Counted from the first letter of the stretch, positions 14,899-26,896 are shown. The stretch: DNA of 64,000 nt from Vibrio stylophorae (GCF_921293875.1 NZ_CAKLDI010000001.1:2171915-2235914), one strand, 5' to 3'. Program-made: numbers and translations. Notes: generated from the sequence alone by a model not told the origin.

Positions 14899-15909
14899 TT
14901 AGAAGTAGTACTCAACACCGAACATTGTACGAGTGCCATCACGTGACTCATCGTCACCTAGCATGTCGTAGTTACGAACGTCCACATAGATTGCAGTACT
15001 TGGCAACATGTATAGAACGCGACCTACCATCGCAGTTGAGCTATCATCAGCTGTAGCTTTATCAGACTCGAACGTATGAGCATAACCAGCTTTGAACAAC
15101 CAAGAACCAGTCACATATTGTGCAGTTGCAGAAACTGCATCTTGTGAATCGTTAGTTAGGTTGTTTTCCATCATCTTATAGCCAGCAGTCAAAGTCACAG
15201 GACCTAGGAACACGCTACCACCAACTAGTGAGTAAGACTGGTCGCCCTTGTCTGTAGTTACACCTGCATCAGTCACAGAGTATTTACCTTGTGAGTAATG
15301 ACCCGCGTGAACGCTGAACATATCGTTGGTGTAAGATGCAGCAAGGCTTAGACGTAGTGCATCGATATCATCTTGCATACCGCCTGCAGATACTTGGAAG
15401 TTAAAACCACCCCAAGTTGCAGAATCAAAACGTAGCATGTGGTCTTCACGAAGTGCAGGTGTCAAGCCGATAGTGTTATGCTCTTCAAACACTACACCTA
15501 GACCTGGGTTTGTGTGTGGCCAATCTACATAAGTATATACTGCGTCAAGCTGACGGCCATACTTAATAGAACCAACACCTTCGAAATCAAAACCAACCCA
15601 AGTATCACGGCCACCGACTAGACCTGAATTACCCCATGGTGAACCAGTGTCCCAGTTACCTGTTTCCATTTGGTAGATGAAGTTAGGTGCAAAGTTATCA
15701 AACTCAACAGTACCTTTGATACCGAAACGAGATTCAATTTCTACACGAGCTGTATCATTACCAACTTCTGGTGTCCAGATTTGATAAGAAGCAGCTGCTT
15801 GACCGTAAAGCTGAACTGCTTGGCCGTTAAGCTCGATTGCTGCGTTAGCTGAAGTAGCTGCTAGTGCAACTGCTGCGCCAAGAAGCGTGCGTTTGAACAT
15901 TTTTTCCAT
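14899..15909 (-). CDS. General outer-membrane porin, gammaproteobacterial trimeric family
   Basis: 336 residues. The signal peptide ends SANA, about residue 23; the mature chain starts AIELNGQAVQLYGQAAASYQ, alternates as beta strands, and ends in FGVEYYF with the terminal Phe needed for BamA recognition. The segment around GRQLDAVYTYVDWPHTNPGLG is typical of loop 3. It is of OmpU/OmpL/OmpC type and should let small hydrophilic solutes through. ATG 15909 has AGGAG seven bases upstream. The 549-base upstream region is unusually long and holds several repeats and a CRP-like site, so regulation is probably complex. The exact paralogue (OmpU versus OmpL) cannot be told by eye. Confidence 0.9.
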   Translation of the reverse strand: MEKMFKRTLLGAAVALAATSANAAIELNGQAVQLYGQAAASYQIWTPEVGNDTARVEIESRFGIKGTVEFDNFAPNFIYQMETGNWDTGSPWGNSGLVGGRDTWVGFDFEGVGSIKYGRQLDAVYTYVDWPHTNPGLGVVFEEHNTIGLTPALREDHMLRFDSATWGGFNFQVSAGGMQDDIDALRLSLAASYTNDMFSVHAGHYSQGKYSVTDAGVTTDKGDQSYSLVGGSVFLGPVTLTAGYKMMENNLTNDSQDAVSATAQYVTGSWLFKAGYAHTFESDKATADDSSTAMVGRVLYMLPSTAIYVDVRNYDMLGDDESRDGTRTMFGVEYYF

Positions 15910-15955
15910 GGAAAACTCCTAAAAGAGATTATCTCAATTTTCACTTTTATCATGA

Positions 15956-15992
15956 CGAAATACTCGTTGGTTTGGCCGCCGCAAGTATTTCG
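15956..15992. repeat. Inverted repeat in the porin leader/promoter
   Basis: CGAAATACTCG and CAAGTATTTCG are reverse complements at 10 of 11 positions, separated by 15 bases, 47 bases before the porin start. It may be an operator or a 5' UTR hairpin that an sRNA or ribosome meets. Confidence 0.55.
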
Positions 15993-16158
15993 TGCATTCC
16001 CTCGTAATCACTTTTTCAAAAAGTCATTACAAAATTTGTTGTGTCATTGAACTATCTGTTCGACCACGTGCCTAAGACTAACTTTCCTAGCTAAAACATC
16101 AATTGAATCTTTATTTGCTTTTCAAAAAATATGAGCCAGCGCAAGAATTAACCAAGAC

Positions 16159-16174
16159 AGTGATCCACATCACT
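16159..16174. promoter_or_regulatory. CRP-like site upstream of the porin
   Basis: AGTGA-TCCACA-TCACT is a symmetric five-six-five dyad close to the CRP consensus TGTGA-N6-TCACA, about 250 bases upstream of the porin start. Predicted only from the motif. Confidence 0.42.
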
Positions 16175-16241
16175 GGCACCGCGTCAGGCCTCAAAAACAG
16201 GGCGTTTCGCAAGGCTTGGTCACATATTTTAGTGGGAAAAT

Positions 16242-16312
16242 AAAACAAAATGAGATCGCGATCGAATTGTCATGTGTATCAACTTCTTAGCACAAAACAA
16301 AACGAGATCCGC
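16242..16312. repeat. Direct repeat AAAACAAAAyGAGATCsGCG, 52-bp period
   Basis: Two copies begin at 16242 and 16294; they agree over about 18 bases with two mismatches. The 52-bp period is close to five helical turns, so both copies face the same side of the DNA. The rest of the 15910-16458 gap shows no gene. Confidence 0.5.
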
Positions 16313-16395
16313 GCGTAACTTCACTTTCTCCCTGCCTAATCCAAGTTACTTTTTTGCCTTCAAGAAATAACATCATCATTTTTTGATAACAGCCA

Positions 16396-16425
16396 CAAAA
16401 AAAGGCACTTAAGCAGCACCTTTTC
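16396..16425 (-). terminator. Terminator of ligA
   Basis: On the minus strand AAAGGTGC, loop, GTGCCTTTTTTTGTG, 34 bases after the ligA stop. Confidence 0.65.
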
Positions 16426-16458
16426 CATATTCCAAATAGCCCTTAAATTAAATAAGGA

Positions 16459-18492
<2,034 letters not shown>

Positions 18493-18499
18493 TCAAACA

Positions 18500-18525
18500 A
18501 AGAAAGAAGGCCCACTAGGGGCCCT
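18500..18525 (-). terminator. Hairpin between zipA and ligA
   Basis: On the minus strand GGGCCCC, TAGT, GGGCC followed by TTCTTTCTTT. It could partly terminate zipA transcripts before ligA. Confidence 0.5.
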
Positions 18526-18582
18526 CAATCAATTTTTCATTGTTGTTACAACCAGTTTTGGTTGCAACCATTTGAATTTCAA

Positions 18583-19566
18583 TTATTGCACCGACTTAAT
18601 TTTCTGGCGGTAACCATCAATGCGTTGCGGTGTGAGGAGCTGGCGCTCATCATCCCATACTTCACCATTGAGCTCATCTGCAATTTGTTGTGCGCACTGA
18701 AGCATCAATTTGAAGTTTTGCAAACCATCACCATAGCTTGGTACCCGCATGAAAAATGAGATCCCTGGGGTTTCAAACTTATCCAAACGATCAAGGTCGA
18801 TGATCCCAGGGTTGATCATGCTGGCAGCACTAAACAAAATTTCCTGAGAGCCTGCAAAAGTCACATAGCGATGGAAAAGCTGCATCTCACCATATTGAAG
18901 GCCATTACGCTCTAAGCTATTGACCAAACGAACACCTTGGAAAACCTGATCGCGTCCCGCTGCGACATGCAGCACAATAATGATGTTTTCTGGCGCAGCT
19001 GGCGCCTCTTCTACCATTGTGTTTTCTAAAACAGTGTTGTCTAAAACAGCATCTTCTACCGCCACGGCTGGCTCAGCAGCAACCTGTTGCGGTTCACGGT
19101 GCATTTGCGCTGTACTTTGCATTTGAGCAGAAGTTCGCACAGCCTCAGGAGAGGCTACTGCCACTGCCACAGCTACGTCATCCGTAAAGGCGCTCATTTG
19201 TGGCTCAGTGCGCATCTGAATCTGCGACTCACCTGTAGACATCACATCAACAGCATCCGTATTGGCTTGAAAATGAGGAACGGGCGCATCTTGTGGCTCT
19301 TCACGACGCGCAAATAGCGGGTCGATTTCTTCCTCTTCCTCGGCAAAACCAAAATTTGGCTCTTGTCGTGCACTGCGCTTCACCACGCGCACTTCGCCAA
19401 TACCATCTTGATCGAAACCATCGGTATCTCGGTGGCTCACTTTGCTTAGTGGCTTTTCATTAAATTTGGCGGGTTTTTCACGACGGCTTGACCACAAACC
19501 GTGCAGTAACAAACCACCAATCGCCAATAAACCAATCACGATTAAAACGAGGCGTAGGTCATCCAT
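18583..19566 (-). CDS. zipA: ZipA, FtsZ-anchoring cell-division protein
   Basis: 327 residues: a short periplasmic N-terminus and one membrane helix (about residues 5-24, LVLIVIGLLAIGGLLLHGLW), a basic patch, a long acidic/Gln-rich disordered linker (about 50-195), and the globular FtsZ-binding domain from about 196 (IIIVLHVAAGRDQVFQGVRL to the end). It tethers the Z ring to the inner membrane. It is divergent from cysZ and upstream of ligA as in E. coli. The 280-base gap to cysZ holds both promoters and no extra gene. Confidence 0.96.
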   Translation of the reverse strand: MDDLRLVLIVIGLLAIGGLLLHGLWSSRREKPAKFNEKPLSKVSHRDTDGFDQDGIGEVRVVKRSARQEPNFGFAEEEEEIDPLFARREEPQDAPVPHFQANTDAVDVMSTGESQIQMRTEPQMSAFTDDVAVAVAVASPEAVRTSAQMQSTAQMHREPQQVAAEPAVAVEDAVLDNTVLENTMVEEAPAAPENIIIVLHVAAGRDQVFQGVRLVNSLERNGLQYGEMQLFHRYVTFAGSQEILFSAASMINPGIIDLDRLDKFETPGISFFMRVPSYGDGLQNFKLMLQCAQQIADELNGEVWDDERQLLTPQRIDGYRQKIKSVQ

Positions 19567-19844
19567 TGTGCTTTCTCTACCTTAGTCCGACCCGACAGGA
19601 CGTTGTCTATTGCTCTTTCGAGCTCACTGATGCGCTTAATGTACCAAAGGTTGTGTAAAAAAAAGAAGCCTTGGTGCCAGTTAAATGTGAGGGGACAACC
19701 AATTCTGGTGATTGATCCAACATATTGCACGCCGAATCGCCGCCTATAGCATCACCGATATGCACCAAGCAGATTATTGCTGATGGGTTTTCCAGCACAA
19801 GCTGCTAGTATTGAACGCTTCATTTCAGCCTGTGACTCATATTT

Positions 19845-20660
19845 ATGAAACAGAAAATGGCACCCAATCAATTTGGCCATGCGCTTCAAGATTTTCAGCA
19901 AGGATTTGAGCTTGCCTTTCATCCCAAGCTGCGCGCTTTTGTACTCATTCCCCTGATGATTAATGTGTTGCTCTTTGTCAGCGCTTTCATTTGGCTATTA
20001 AATCAATTTAATACATGGATTGATGCACTGCTGGCACCGCTTCCTGACTTTTTCACTTGGCTGCACTATATTCTTTGGCCGCTGATGCTGATGTCGATTT
20101 TGGTTATTTTTGCTTACATCTTTACCATCGTCGCCAACTTCATTGCCGCGCCGTTTAATGGCTTACTGTCAGAAAAAGCAGAAGCGCTGCTTTGTGGTGA
20201 GTCACAAGAAAGCATGAGCTGGTCGCAGCTTGTTGCCGATACCCCACGAATTCTTTGGCGCGAAGTACAAAAGCTTGTCTATTACCTGCCTAGAATTGTG
20301 GTTATCCTAATTCTGATGGTGATTCCAGTGATCGGACAAACCATTGGGCCGATTCTCTCTTTTCTATTTGCCAGTTGGATGCTGACCATTCAATACGGTG
20401 ATTACCCCTTTGATAATCACAAAGTCCCCTTTATGGCGATGCGAAAAACGCTGGCGCAAAAACCCCTTCATAGCCTCTCTTTTGGTGCTATTGTCATGGG
20501 GTTATCGATGATTCCATTGGTCAATTTGGTGATTATGCCCGTCGCCGTTTGTGCAGCCACGCAAGCTTGGGTGCGTCATTACAAAACACCGACGGTTCAC
20601 CAACGCCAGCAAAGGCAAGAAGCGGTTCGCGCGATAAAAAATAACCGCCTTGACTCATAA
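19845..20660 (+). CDS. cysZ: CysZ, sulfate permease
   Basis: 271 residues with hydrophobic segments near 35-60, 75-105, 150-180 and 215-240, and the family signature FIAAPFNGLLSEKAE after the second. CysZ is an inner-membrane sulfate channel feeding cysteine synthesis, and cysK follows 114 bases later. The start may be ATG 19845 or ATG 19857 (MAPNQFGHALQDFQQGFELA); neither has a strong ribosome site. Confidence 0.94.
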   Translation: MKQKMAPNQFGHALQDFQQGFELAFHPKLRAFVLIPLMINVLLFVSAFIWLLNQFNTWIDALLAPLPDFFTWLHYILWPLMLMSILVIFAYIFTIVANFIAAPFNGLLSEKAEALLCGESQESMSWSQLVADTPRILWREVQKLVYYLPRIVVILILMVIPVIGQTIGPILSFLFASWMLTIQYGDYPFDNHKVPFMAMRKTLAQKPLHSLSFGAIVMGLSMIPLVNLVIMPVAVCAATQAWVRHYKTPTVHQRQQRQEAVRAIKNNRLDS

Positions 20661-20774
20661 CCATCATTCCAATCGATATAGATTATAACGATTTGTTACT
20701 TCTATTTTTTATGGGTGGATTTAAGCTGATTTCGACAAAACAAATCCACCTCGATGTGCAAGGACGAATTTATT

Positions 20775-21743
20775 ATGAGCAAAATTTACGACGACAATTC
20801 ATATACCATCGGTCATACCCCACTTGTGCGATTGAACCGCGTAAGTAACGGCAACGTACTGGTGAAAGTTGAAGCCCGTAACCCAAGTTTTAGCGTCAAG
20901 TGCCGTATCGGTGCCAACATGATTTGGGATGCTGAAAAATCAGGCAAACTCAAAGCCGGCATCGAGCTTGTAGAGCCGACTAGTGGTAACACCGGGGTTG
21001 CACTGGCTTATGTCGCAGCAGCGCGTGGTTATAAACTCACCCTTACCATGCCTGATACCATGAGCCTTGAGCGCCGCAAATTGCTCAAAGCGCTGGGAGC
21101 GAACCTGGTCCTTACTGAAGGTGCCAAGGGGATGAAAGGTGCGATTGCAAAAGCTGAAGAGATTGTCGCAAGCAACCCAGAGCAATATTTACTGCTGCAA
21201 CAATTTAGCAACCCAGCCAACCCTGAAATTCATGAAAAAACCACAGGCCCAGAAATTTGGGAAGCGACCGACGGCGGCATCGATGTCTTCGTCGCAGGCG
21301 TGGGTACCGGCGGTACGCTCACTGGGGTGAGCCGTTATCTAAAAAATACCCAAGGCAAGGCAATCACCTCTGTCGCGGTTGAGCCTCTTGAATCTCCCGT
21401 GATTAGCCAAGCGCTTGCGGGCCAAGAAATTCAACCAGGCCCGCATAAAATTCAAGGCATTGGTGCCGGATTTATTCCTGGCAACCTTGATCTAAGCTTG
21501 ATTGACCGCGTGGAAACCGTGACCTCCGATGATGCCATCACCATGGCCCGTCGATTGATGGAAGAAGAAGGTATTTTGGCCGGTATTTCATCAGGCGCAG
21601 CGGTTGTTGCAGCCAATCGTTTGGCTCAGTTGCCAGAGTTTGCAGACAAGACTATTGTTACTGTACTACCGAGCTCGGGCGAGCGTTATCTCAGTACCGC
21701 ACTGTTTGCCGGCCTGTTTACCGATAAAGAGACCGAGCAATAA
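20775..21743 (+). CDS. cysK: CysK, O-acetylserine sulfhydrylase A
   Basis: ATG 20775 (AGGA site ten bases upstream) gives [20 protein letters not shown], the family start, and 322 residues; the frame extends back to 20754 without support. The PLP lysine is Lys42 in [10 protein letters not shown], the substrate loop is PTSGNTG, and [11 protein letters not shown] binds the phosphate. It makes cysteine from O-acetylserine and sulfide. Neighbours cysZ upstream and ptsHI-crr downstream reproduce the E. coli order. Confidence 0.97.
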   Translation: MSKIYDDNSYTIGHTPLVRLNRVSNGNVLVKVEARNPSFSVKCRIGANMIWDAEKSGKLKAGIELVEPTSGNTGVALAYVAAARGYKLTLTMPDTMSLERRKLLKALGANLVLTEGAKGMKGAIAKAEEIVASNPEQYLLLQQFSNPANPEIHEKTTGPEIWEATDGGIDVFVAGVGTGGTLTGVSRYLKNTQGKAITSVAVEPLESPVISQALAGQEIQPGPHKIQGIGAGFIPGNLDLSLIDRVETVTSDDAITMARRLMEEEGILAGISSGAAVVAANRLAQLPEFADKTIVTVLPSSGERYLSTALFAGLFTDKETEQ

Positions 21744-21781
21744 GTGCTGATAGAGTGAGCGCTCCTAGTTTGATCGAAATC

Positions 21782-21809
21782 AAAAAAGCCCCGATTTGGG
21801 GCTTTTTTG
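21782..21809 (+). terminator. Terminator of cysK
   Basis: AAAAAAGCCCC, GATTT loop, GGGGCTTTTTT. Confidence 0.88.
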
Positions 21810-21848
21810 TTGATTTTCTCGTCGAGCTTTCGTATAAAACCCATGTTT

Positions 21849-21869
21849 TTATTTTATCGAAAAAAATAA
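21849..21869. promoter_or_regulatory. NagC/Mlc-type operator upstream of ptsH
   Basis: TTATTT-N9-AAATAA is a perfect dyad matching the core of NagC/Mlc operators, about 180 bases upstream of ptsH. In E. coli Mlc represses the distal pts promoter, so a similar glucose- or amino-sugar-dependent control is plausible. The remainder of the 21744-22046 gap shows only the cysK terminator and promoter-like AT-rich DNA. Confidence 0.6.
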
Positions 21870-22046
21870 AAATACGCGGAAGCAGAAAAAAGAAAAGGTT
21901 TGCGGTGAATAATTACGCAACTTTTACACTATGACACTGCTTTCACACGCTTTCTCTCATCGACTCTGGTTGGAAGCCATTGGCAGCAACCTTCCCGATG
22001 GAAAGCGCCAAAAAATATAGATAACCATAATATCGGGGTGAACAAT

Positions 22047-22304
22047 ATGTATCAGAAGCAAGTTGAAATTACTGCAGAAAACGGTCTACACACTCGTCCA
22101 GCAGCACAGTTCGTAAAAGATGCGAAAACTTTCGACGCAGACATCACTGTGACTTCTAACGGCAAAAGCGCAAGCGCGAAAAGCCTATTCAAGCTACAAA
22201 CTCTTGGCCTAACCAAAGGCACCATGATCACTATCTCTGCTGAAGGCGCACAAGCGCAACAAGCTGTTGATCACCTAGTAGCACTAATGGACGAGCTAGA
22301 GTAA
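22047..22304 (+). CDS. ptsH: HPr phosphocarrier protein of the PTS
   Basis: ATG 22047 gives 85 residues starting [20 protein letters not shown]; a GTG nine bases upstream is in frame but would overlap the ribosome site. The phosphorylated His15 sits in GLHTRPAAQ and Ser46 in [12 protein letters not shown]. HPr passes phosphate from enzyme I to the sugar-specific EIIA proteins. First gene of ptsHI-crr; codon use is strongly biased, as expected for a highly expressed gene. Confidence 0.97.
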   Translation: MYQKQVEITAENGLHTRPAAQFVKDAKTFDADITVTSNGKSASAKSLFKLQTLGLTKGTMITISAEGAQAQQAVDHLVALMDELE

Positions 22305-22357
22305 TCTACTCAACACGCTCAAATACACCATTTTCTTTAACAATTTAAGGTAAGGCT

Positions 22358-24085
22358 ATGATTTCAGGTATCTTGGCATCTCCGGGTATTGCCTTTGGCA
22401 AGGTGTTACTGCTCAAGGAAGATGACGTTGTCATCAACACCGCTCCCGTTCCTGCAGACCAGATCGAAAACGAAATTCAGCGTTTCTATGACGCACGTAA
22501 CAAATCTGCACAACAACTTGAAGCTATCAAAGAGAAAGCGCGAATCACTTTTGGTGAGGAGAAAGAAGCAATCTTTGAAGGCCACATCATGTTGCTTGAA
22601 GATGAAGAGCTTGAAGAAGAAATCCTAGCCTACATCAAAGATAACAAGGCATCTGCTGACGCTGCGATTCACGCTGTGATCGAAGAGCAAGCGGCTGCAC
22701 TTGAGTCTCTTGACGATGAATACCTTAAAGAGCGCGCTACTGATGTTCGCGACATCGGTAGCCGCTTTGTTAAAAACGCGCTGGGTGTAGAGATCATCTC
22801 TCTTAGCGCAATCAACGAAGAAGTAATTCTTGTTGCAAACGACCTAACCCCTTCAGAAACTGCGCAAATCAACCTTGATTACGTGCTTGGTTTTATCACT
22901 GATATCGGCGGTCGTACTTCACACACATCAATCATGGCACGCTCTCTAGAGCTTCCAGCGATTGTTGGAACCAATGACATCACTGCGCGAGTGAAATCTG
23001 GCGACATGTTGGTTCTTGATGCGATTAATAACCAAATCATCATCAACCCATCAGATGCCCAAATCGAATCATTCAAAGCTGTTCGCGCTGCATTCCTTGC
23101 AGAAAAAGAAGAGCTTGCACAATTGAAAGAGCTACCAGCTGTGACCCTAGATGGTCACCACGTTGAAGTATGCTCAAACATCGGTACAGTAAAAGACTGT
23201 GATGGTGCAGAGCGTAACGGCGCAGAAGGCGTTGGCTTGTACCGTACCGAGTTCCTATTTATGGACCGTGACGCGCTTCCTTCAGAAGCTGAACAATACC
23301 GTGCATACCGCGGCGTTGCTGAAGCCATGAAAGGCCAGCCTGTAATCGTTCGTACCATGGATATTGGTGGTGATAAAGACCTACCATACATGGATCTGCC
23401 AAAAGAGATGAACCCATTCCTTGGCTGGCGTGCGATTCGTATCTGTCTAGACCGTCGCGAGATCCTTCGTGATCAGCTTCGTGCGATCCTACGTGCATCT
23501 GCACACGGTAAACTTCGCATCATGTTCCCAATGATCATCTCTGTTGAAGAGGTGCGTGAACTAAAAGCTGAGCTAGAAAAATATAAAGCTGAACTTCGCG
23601 CCGAAGGCATTGCTTTTGATGAAAGCATTGAAGTTGGTGTGATGGTTGAGACCCCTGCGGCCGCAGCAATTGCTCATCACCTTGCTAAAGAAGTTGAATT
23701 CTTCAGTATTGGTACGAACGACTTAACGCAGTATACTCTTGCGGTGGATCGTGGCAATGAGCTAATTTCACATCTTTATAACCCACTTTCACCTGCAGTA
23801 CTGACCGTAATCAAGCAAGTGATCGACGCTTCTCACAAGGAAGGTAAGTGGACGGGTATGTGTGGTGAGCTCGCAGGTGACGAGCGCGCAACCCTTCTAT
23901 TGATGGGTATGGGCCTTGATGAGTTCAGCATGAGCTCCATCTCGATTCCACGCATTAAGAAAATTATTCGTAACGCGAACTTCGCTGAGGTGAAAACCAT
24001 GGCAGAAGAAGCACTCGCAATGCCAACGGCTGCTGAGATCGAAGCGCACGTTGAAAAATTCATTGCAGAAAAAACGAACTGCTAA
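22358..24085 (+). CDS. ptsI: PTS enzyme I
   Basis: 575 residues, the E. coli length. The active His189 is in [20 protein letters not shown]; the PEP-binding barrel carries [34 protein letters not shown] and the catalytic Cys in [10 protein letters not shown]. It takes phosphate from PEP to HPr. It lies 53 bases after ptsH and 36 before crr on one operon with a GTAAGG-type ribosome site. Confidence 0.97.
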   Translation: MISGILASPGIAFGKVLLLKEDDVVINTAPVPADQIENEIQRFYDARNKSAQQLEAIKEKARITFGEEKEAIFEGHIMLLEDEELEEEILAYIKDNKASADAAIHAVIEEQAAALESLDDEYLKERATDVRDIGSRFVKNALGVEIISLSAINEEVILVANDLTPSETAQINLDYVLGFITDIGGRTSHTSIMARSLELPAIVGTNDITARVKSGDMLVLDAINNQIIINPSDAQIESFKAVRAAFLAEKEELAQLKELPAVTLDGHHVEVCSNIGTVKDCDGAERNGAEGVGLYRTEFLFMDRDALPSEAEQYRAYRGVAEAMKGQPVIVRTMDIGGDKDLPYMDLPKEMNPFLGWRAIRICLDRREILRDQLRAILRASAHGKLRIMFPMIISVEEVRELKAELEKYKAELRAEGIAFDESIEVGVMVETPAAAAIAHHLAKEVEFFSIGTNDLTQYTLAVDRGNELISHLYNPLSPAVLTVIKQVIDASHKEGKWTGMCGELAGDERATLLLMGMGLDEFSMSSISIPRIKKIIRNANFAEVKTMAEEALAMPTAAEIEAHVEKFIAEKTNC

Positions 24086-24121
24086 AATAGCAGCAATACA
24101 ATAAGGCTTAGGAGCAACGAC

Positions 24122-24631
24122 ATGGGTCTGTTCGACATTTTTAAGAAGATGATTTCTGGCGATAGCGCAAAAAGCGGCGCGATTGAAGTAATCGCACCAC
24201 TTTCTGGTGAGATCGTAAACATCGAAGATGTGCCAGATGTAGTATTTGCAGAGAAGATTGTTGGTGACGGTATCGCAATCAAACCTGCAGGTAACAAAAT
24301 GGTTGCACCTGTAAGCGGCACCATTGGTAAAATCTTCGAAACCAACCACGCGTTCTCTATCGAGTCTGATGATGGTATCGAGCTATTCGTTCACTTTGGT
24401 ATCGACACAGTTGAACTAAAAGGTGAAGGCTTTACTCGTATCGCAGAAGAAGGTCAACGCGTGAACGTGGGTGACACCATTGTTGAATTTGACCTAGCGC
24501 TTCTAGAAGAAAAAGCAAAATCAACACTAACGCCTGTTGTTATTTCAAACATGGACGAAATCAAAGAGCTAAACAAGCTTTCTGGTCAAGTCAGTGTTGG
24601 TGAAACGCCTGTTCTTCGCATCACCAAGTAA
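24122..24631 (+). CDS. crr: EIIA-Glc, glucose PTS component and carbon regulator
   Basis: 169 residues matching E. coli EIIA-Glc in length. The two active-site histidines are His76 ([10 protein letters not shown]) and His91 ([17 protein letters not shown]). The N-terminus [13 protein letters not shown] is the amphipathic membrane anchor. It phosphorylates glucose permease, controls adenylate cyclase and excludes inducers. Last gene of the pts operon, followed by a strong terminator. Confidence 0.97.
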   Translation: MGLFDIFKKMISGDSAKSGAIEVIAPLSGEIVNIEDVPDVVFAEKIVGDGIAIKPAGNKMVAPVSGTIGKIFETNHAFSIESDDGIELFVHFGIDTVELKGEGFTRIAEEGQRVNVGDTIVEFDLALLEEKAKSTLTPVVISNMDEIKELNKLSGQVSVGETPVLRITK

Positions 24632-24647
24632 TTGGTCTGCAAGTCAG

Positions 24648-24677
24648 AAAAAACGCAGCTTCGGCTGCGTTTTTTTA
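24648..24677 (+). terminator. Terminator of ptsHI-crr
   Basis: AAAAAACGCAGC, TTCG tetraloop, GCTGCGTTTTTTT. Confidence 0.9.
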
Positions 24678-24700
24678 TCTCTAGGATTTTGCGAAACCCA

Positions 24701-24731
24701 TAAAAAAGCCGGCATATTCGCCGGCTTTTTA
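24701..24731. terminator. Terminator of the yfeX-like gene
   Basis: AAAAAAGCCGGC, ATATTC loop, GCCGGCTTTTT, usable on both strands and lying 44 bases past the peroxidase stop. Confidence 0.82.
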
Positions 24732-24774
24732 TCATGTTTACTGTTTCGTTGATCATTTCATTGATAAGAGTTAG

Positions 24775-25689
24775 CTAGGCTGACTCAACAACTTTCAACT
24801 GACCTAACAAGTCAGCACTTGGACAGAAGAAATAAGCGCCAGTCACAGCATGGGTGTAATCCAATAGACGATCGTGAATACCATCCACTTCACCATACAT
24901 ACGCTTCAACATCACATCAAAATGATGCACGGTGGCGCAATAAGCAATAAATAACAAACCATGCTCACCTGATGCATAGCCATAAGGCAGGCTATGGCGC
25001 ACAATCTTCAACCCTTTGCCATTCTCTTTGACATCCACTCGACCCACATGCGAGTCAGCAGGAACATCCTCAAGCTCTACAGAGTCAGGCTTAGTGCGCC
25101 CCATCATTTGCTCTTGTTCATGTTGAGAGTGATGATGCCAAGTGACCAAATCATGGACAAAACGCTGCAGCATGACATAGCTACCATTTACAAACTCACC
25201 TTCCGCAATACAAGCGGCTTCTTTGCGTTTTTCATCTGTCTTAGGGTTTTCTGTACCATCGACAAAATCTGTCATATCACGGCTATCAAGGAAGCGGAAA
25301 CCATGGGTTTCATCTAAAACCGTGACACAATCTTGCAGTGCTGCAAGCCAGTTTTTAAAGGCCAAGTAATTTAAGTCATGACGCTGAGAATGTAGGTGAA
25401 TCAATACATCAGCTTGCGTAGCTGGCGCATCAACCGTGCCATTGCCAAAACCAGGGAAAGGCACCAACTCAGGTGGCATGGCGCAATCTAGTTGCTGCCA
25501 GAATCCGGCAGAAAAACTGACGCAGGAAACCAAATCGGCACCTGGATAATCCTGATTAATCTTTTCGCAGGCTTGCGCCAAAAGCTGGCACTGCTCTAAT
25601 ACACGATCCGCACTGTGATCAACATTGACCAAAGCATATAACGCAAAATTACCCGCAATAGGCATCAAAGCTGGCTGTGACAAGGCCAT
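24775..25689 (-). CDS. yfeX: DyP-type haem peroxidase, YfeX-like
   Basis: ATG 25689 has GGAG seven bases before it and starts MALSQPALMPIAGNFALYAL, giving 304 residues; the frame extends to 25758 without support. The GxxDG motif is FVDGTENP (Asp144), the proximal haem ligand is His214 in PADSHVGRVD and the distal Arg is Arg231 in IVRHSLPYG. There is no Tat or Sec signal, so it is cytoplasmic. YfeX oxidises porphyrinogens with peroxide. A DUF2919 gene lies upstream on the same strand, a pairing also seen around yfeX in E. coli. Confidence 0.92.
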   Translation of the reverse strand: MALSQPALMPIAGNFALYALVNVDHSADRVLEQCQLLAQACEKINQDYPGADLVSCVSFSAGFWQQLDCAMPPELVPFPGFGNGTVDAPATQADVLIHLHSQRHDLNYLAFKNWLAALQDCVTVLDETHGFRFLDSRDMTDFVDGTENPKTDEKRKEAACIAEGEFVNGSYVMLQRFVHDLVTWHHHSQHEQEQMMGRTKPDSVELEDVPADSHVGRVDVKENGKGLKIVRHSLPYGYASGEHGLLFIAYCATVHHFDVMLKRMYGEVDGIHDRLLDYTHAVTGAYFFCPSADLLGQLKVVESA

Positions 25690-25782
25690 AGATAACTCCT
25701 TATTATTTTGATGCACTATTGTAACCGGATGACTCCGAAGGAATAGGAAACGAGTCAAAATAAATCATAAAAGCACGTCAAT

Positions 25783-26310
25783 TTATGGCTTAGATTCCGA
25801 TTTTTCCTTGCTTGATGCTTTATCGACGGCGCTATGTGCGGCAAAAGCTTCACGCGAACGCTGACTTTTTAGCATAAAAATAAAGGCCCAAACTGTCGTC
25901 AGCAATAAAATTGGCTGCCATGTTGCAACCACCTCACCCTGTGACCAAAGATGGTGAATGGTCACCAGCTGGTTCAACCCATCTATCAAAAGGCTAAGCA
26001 GTAGAATTGGCTGACCATAACGCCAATAACGCGCAGAAAATGTATGACGGTATTGCTTCAAACTCGCCGTCCAAGCTAACACCAGTGCAGGGAGCCCCAA
26101 CAAAAGCGCCACCGCTAATTGTCCATGTTGAGGATAAAATTGCGACAAAATAGGCGAGCCATGTTCACGACTAACCCCAGCCATCACAAAAATCAGCCAG
26201 CCACGCATCAGCAGCAATACCACCAGCCACAGCCAATGGCTGGGTTTTAATAGACCATATTGGTCAAAATCTTCATCGTTATAAGAGCCGAGGGCGATTT
26301 TCGCGGCCAT
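25783..26310 (-). CDS. DUF2919 (YfeZ-like) inner-membrane protein
   Basis: 175 residues with about four hydrophobic segments (near 25-45, 65-82, 97-115 and 130-147) after a soluble N-terminus containing YNDEDFDQYGLLKPSHWLWL. The C-terminus is charged. It matches DUF2919/YfeZ by this N-terminal signature and by its place 93 bases upstream of the yfeX-type peroxidase. Function unknown; the recurring neighbour suggests a shared but undefined process. Confidence 0.78.
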   Translation of the reverse strand: MAAKIALGSYNDEDFDQYGLLKPSHWLWLVVLLLMRGWLIFVMAGVSREHGSPILSQFYPQHGQLAVALLLGLPALVLAWTASLKQYRHTFSARYWRYGQPILLLSLLIDGLNQLVTIHHLWSQGEVVATWQPILLLTTVWAFIFMLKSQRSREAFAAHSAVDKASSKEKSESKP

Positions 26311-26435
26311 AGTTCACCTCAAATTTACTGCCTTTCATCGCTATCTTGGGGCACAATGAAACGTTTTCAATCAGCAGGTGCTGATATGCTCGTCAAACTT
26401 ACGTCAAATCATATTGACATAAACAAGGAGTCCGG

Positions 26436-26780
26436 ATGAAACAACCGACGCGCGCGGCGCAAGATGCAGAAGCCATTGCTAAGGCCACACAAAAGCCGGG
26501 CCAAACCAAAGCACAAACCAAACTGATCGCACAAGGGATTCAGCAAGGCATTGAGCTTTACAAAAAACAGCAAAAACAAAAATCACGTGACGCCGATAAG
26601 GCTAAGAAAAAGCAGCTCAAAGCCAAACAACAACAAGAGGATACGGTGCAACCGTCGGCAGAAGAAAGCATGCCAATCAAAGCTCAATCCAAGGGGATGG
26701 GCGGCTGGATCTGCTGCATCCTCACTTGGGGATTACTCCTGACCTTGTATTTCACCAACCTGATGCAATTTAATTTCTAG
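26436..26780 (+). CDS. DUF2956 small membrane protein
   Basis: 114 residues: a Gln/Lys/Ala-rich N-terminal half (TKAQTKLIAQGIQQGIELYK) likely to be helical or disordered and basic, then one C-terminal membrane helix (GGWICCILTWGLLLTLYF). It fits the DUF2956 family found in vibrios and relatives. ATG 26436 follows AAGGAG. It is divergent from the DUF2919 gene. Function unknown. Confidence 0.8.
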   Translation: MKQPTRAAQDAEAIAKATQKPGQTKAQTKLIAQGIQQGIELYKKQQKQKSRDADKAKKKQLKAKQQQEDTVQPSAEESMPIKAQSKGMGGWICCILTWGLLLTLYFTNLMQFNF

Positions 26781-26818
26781 TTTTACGCCACCTCTTCCAT
26801 AAATCTCTGCCGATGAAT

Positions 26819-26843
26819 GCCCCTCAAGTCTGGATTGAGGGGC
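26819..26843 (+). terminator. Hairpin after the DUF2956 gene
   Basis: GCCCCTCAA and TTGAGGGGC are a perfect 9-bp pair with a 7-base loop. The T run comes about 12 bases later, so it may be an imperfect terminator. Confidence 0.5.
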
Positions 26844-26896
26844 GGCGCAGCGTCTTTTTAGAATCCTTAATAGTGAATTTGGCTAGAATTTGAGCA

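Noticed and set aside
16250-16318. 22-codon ORF starting at the ATG of the direct repeat
   Set aside because: No ribosome site, no plausible peptide, and it spans the two repeat copies.
21930-21960. CRP site upstream of ptsH (TGACA-N6-TCACA)
   Set aside because: Only one half fits the consensus, so it is not annotated.
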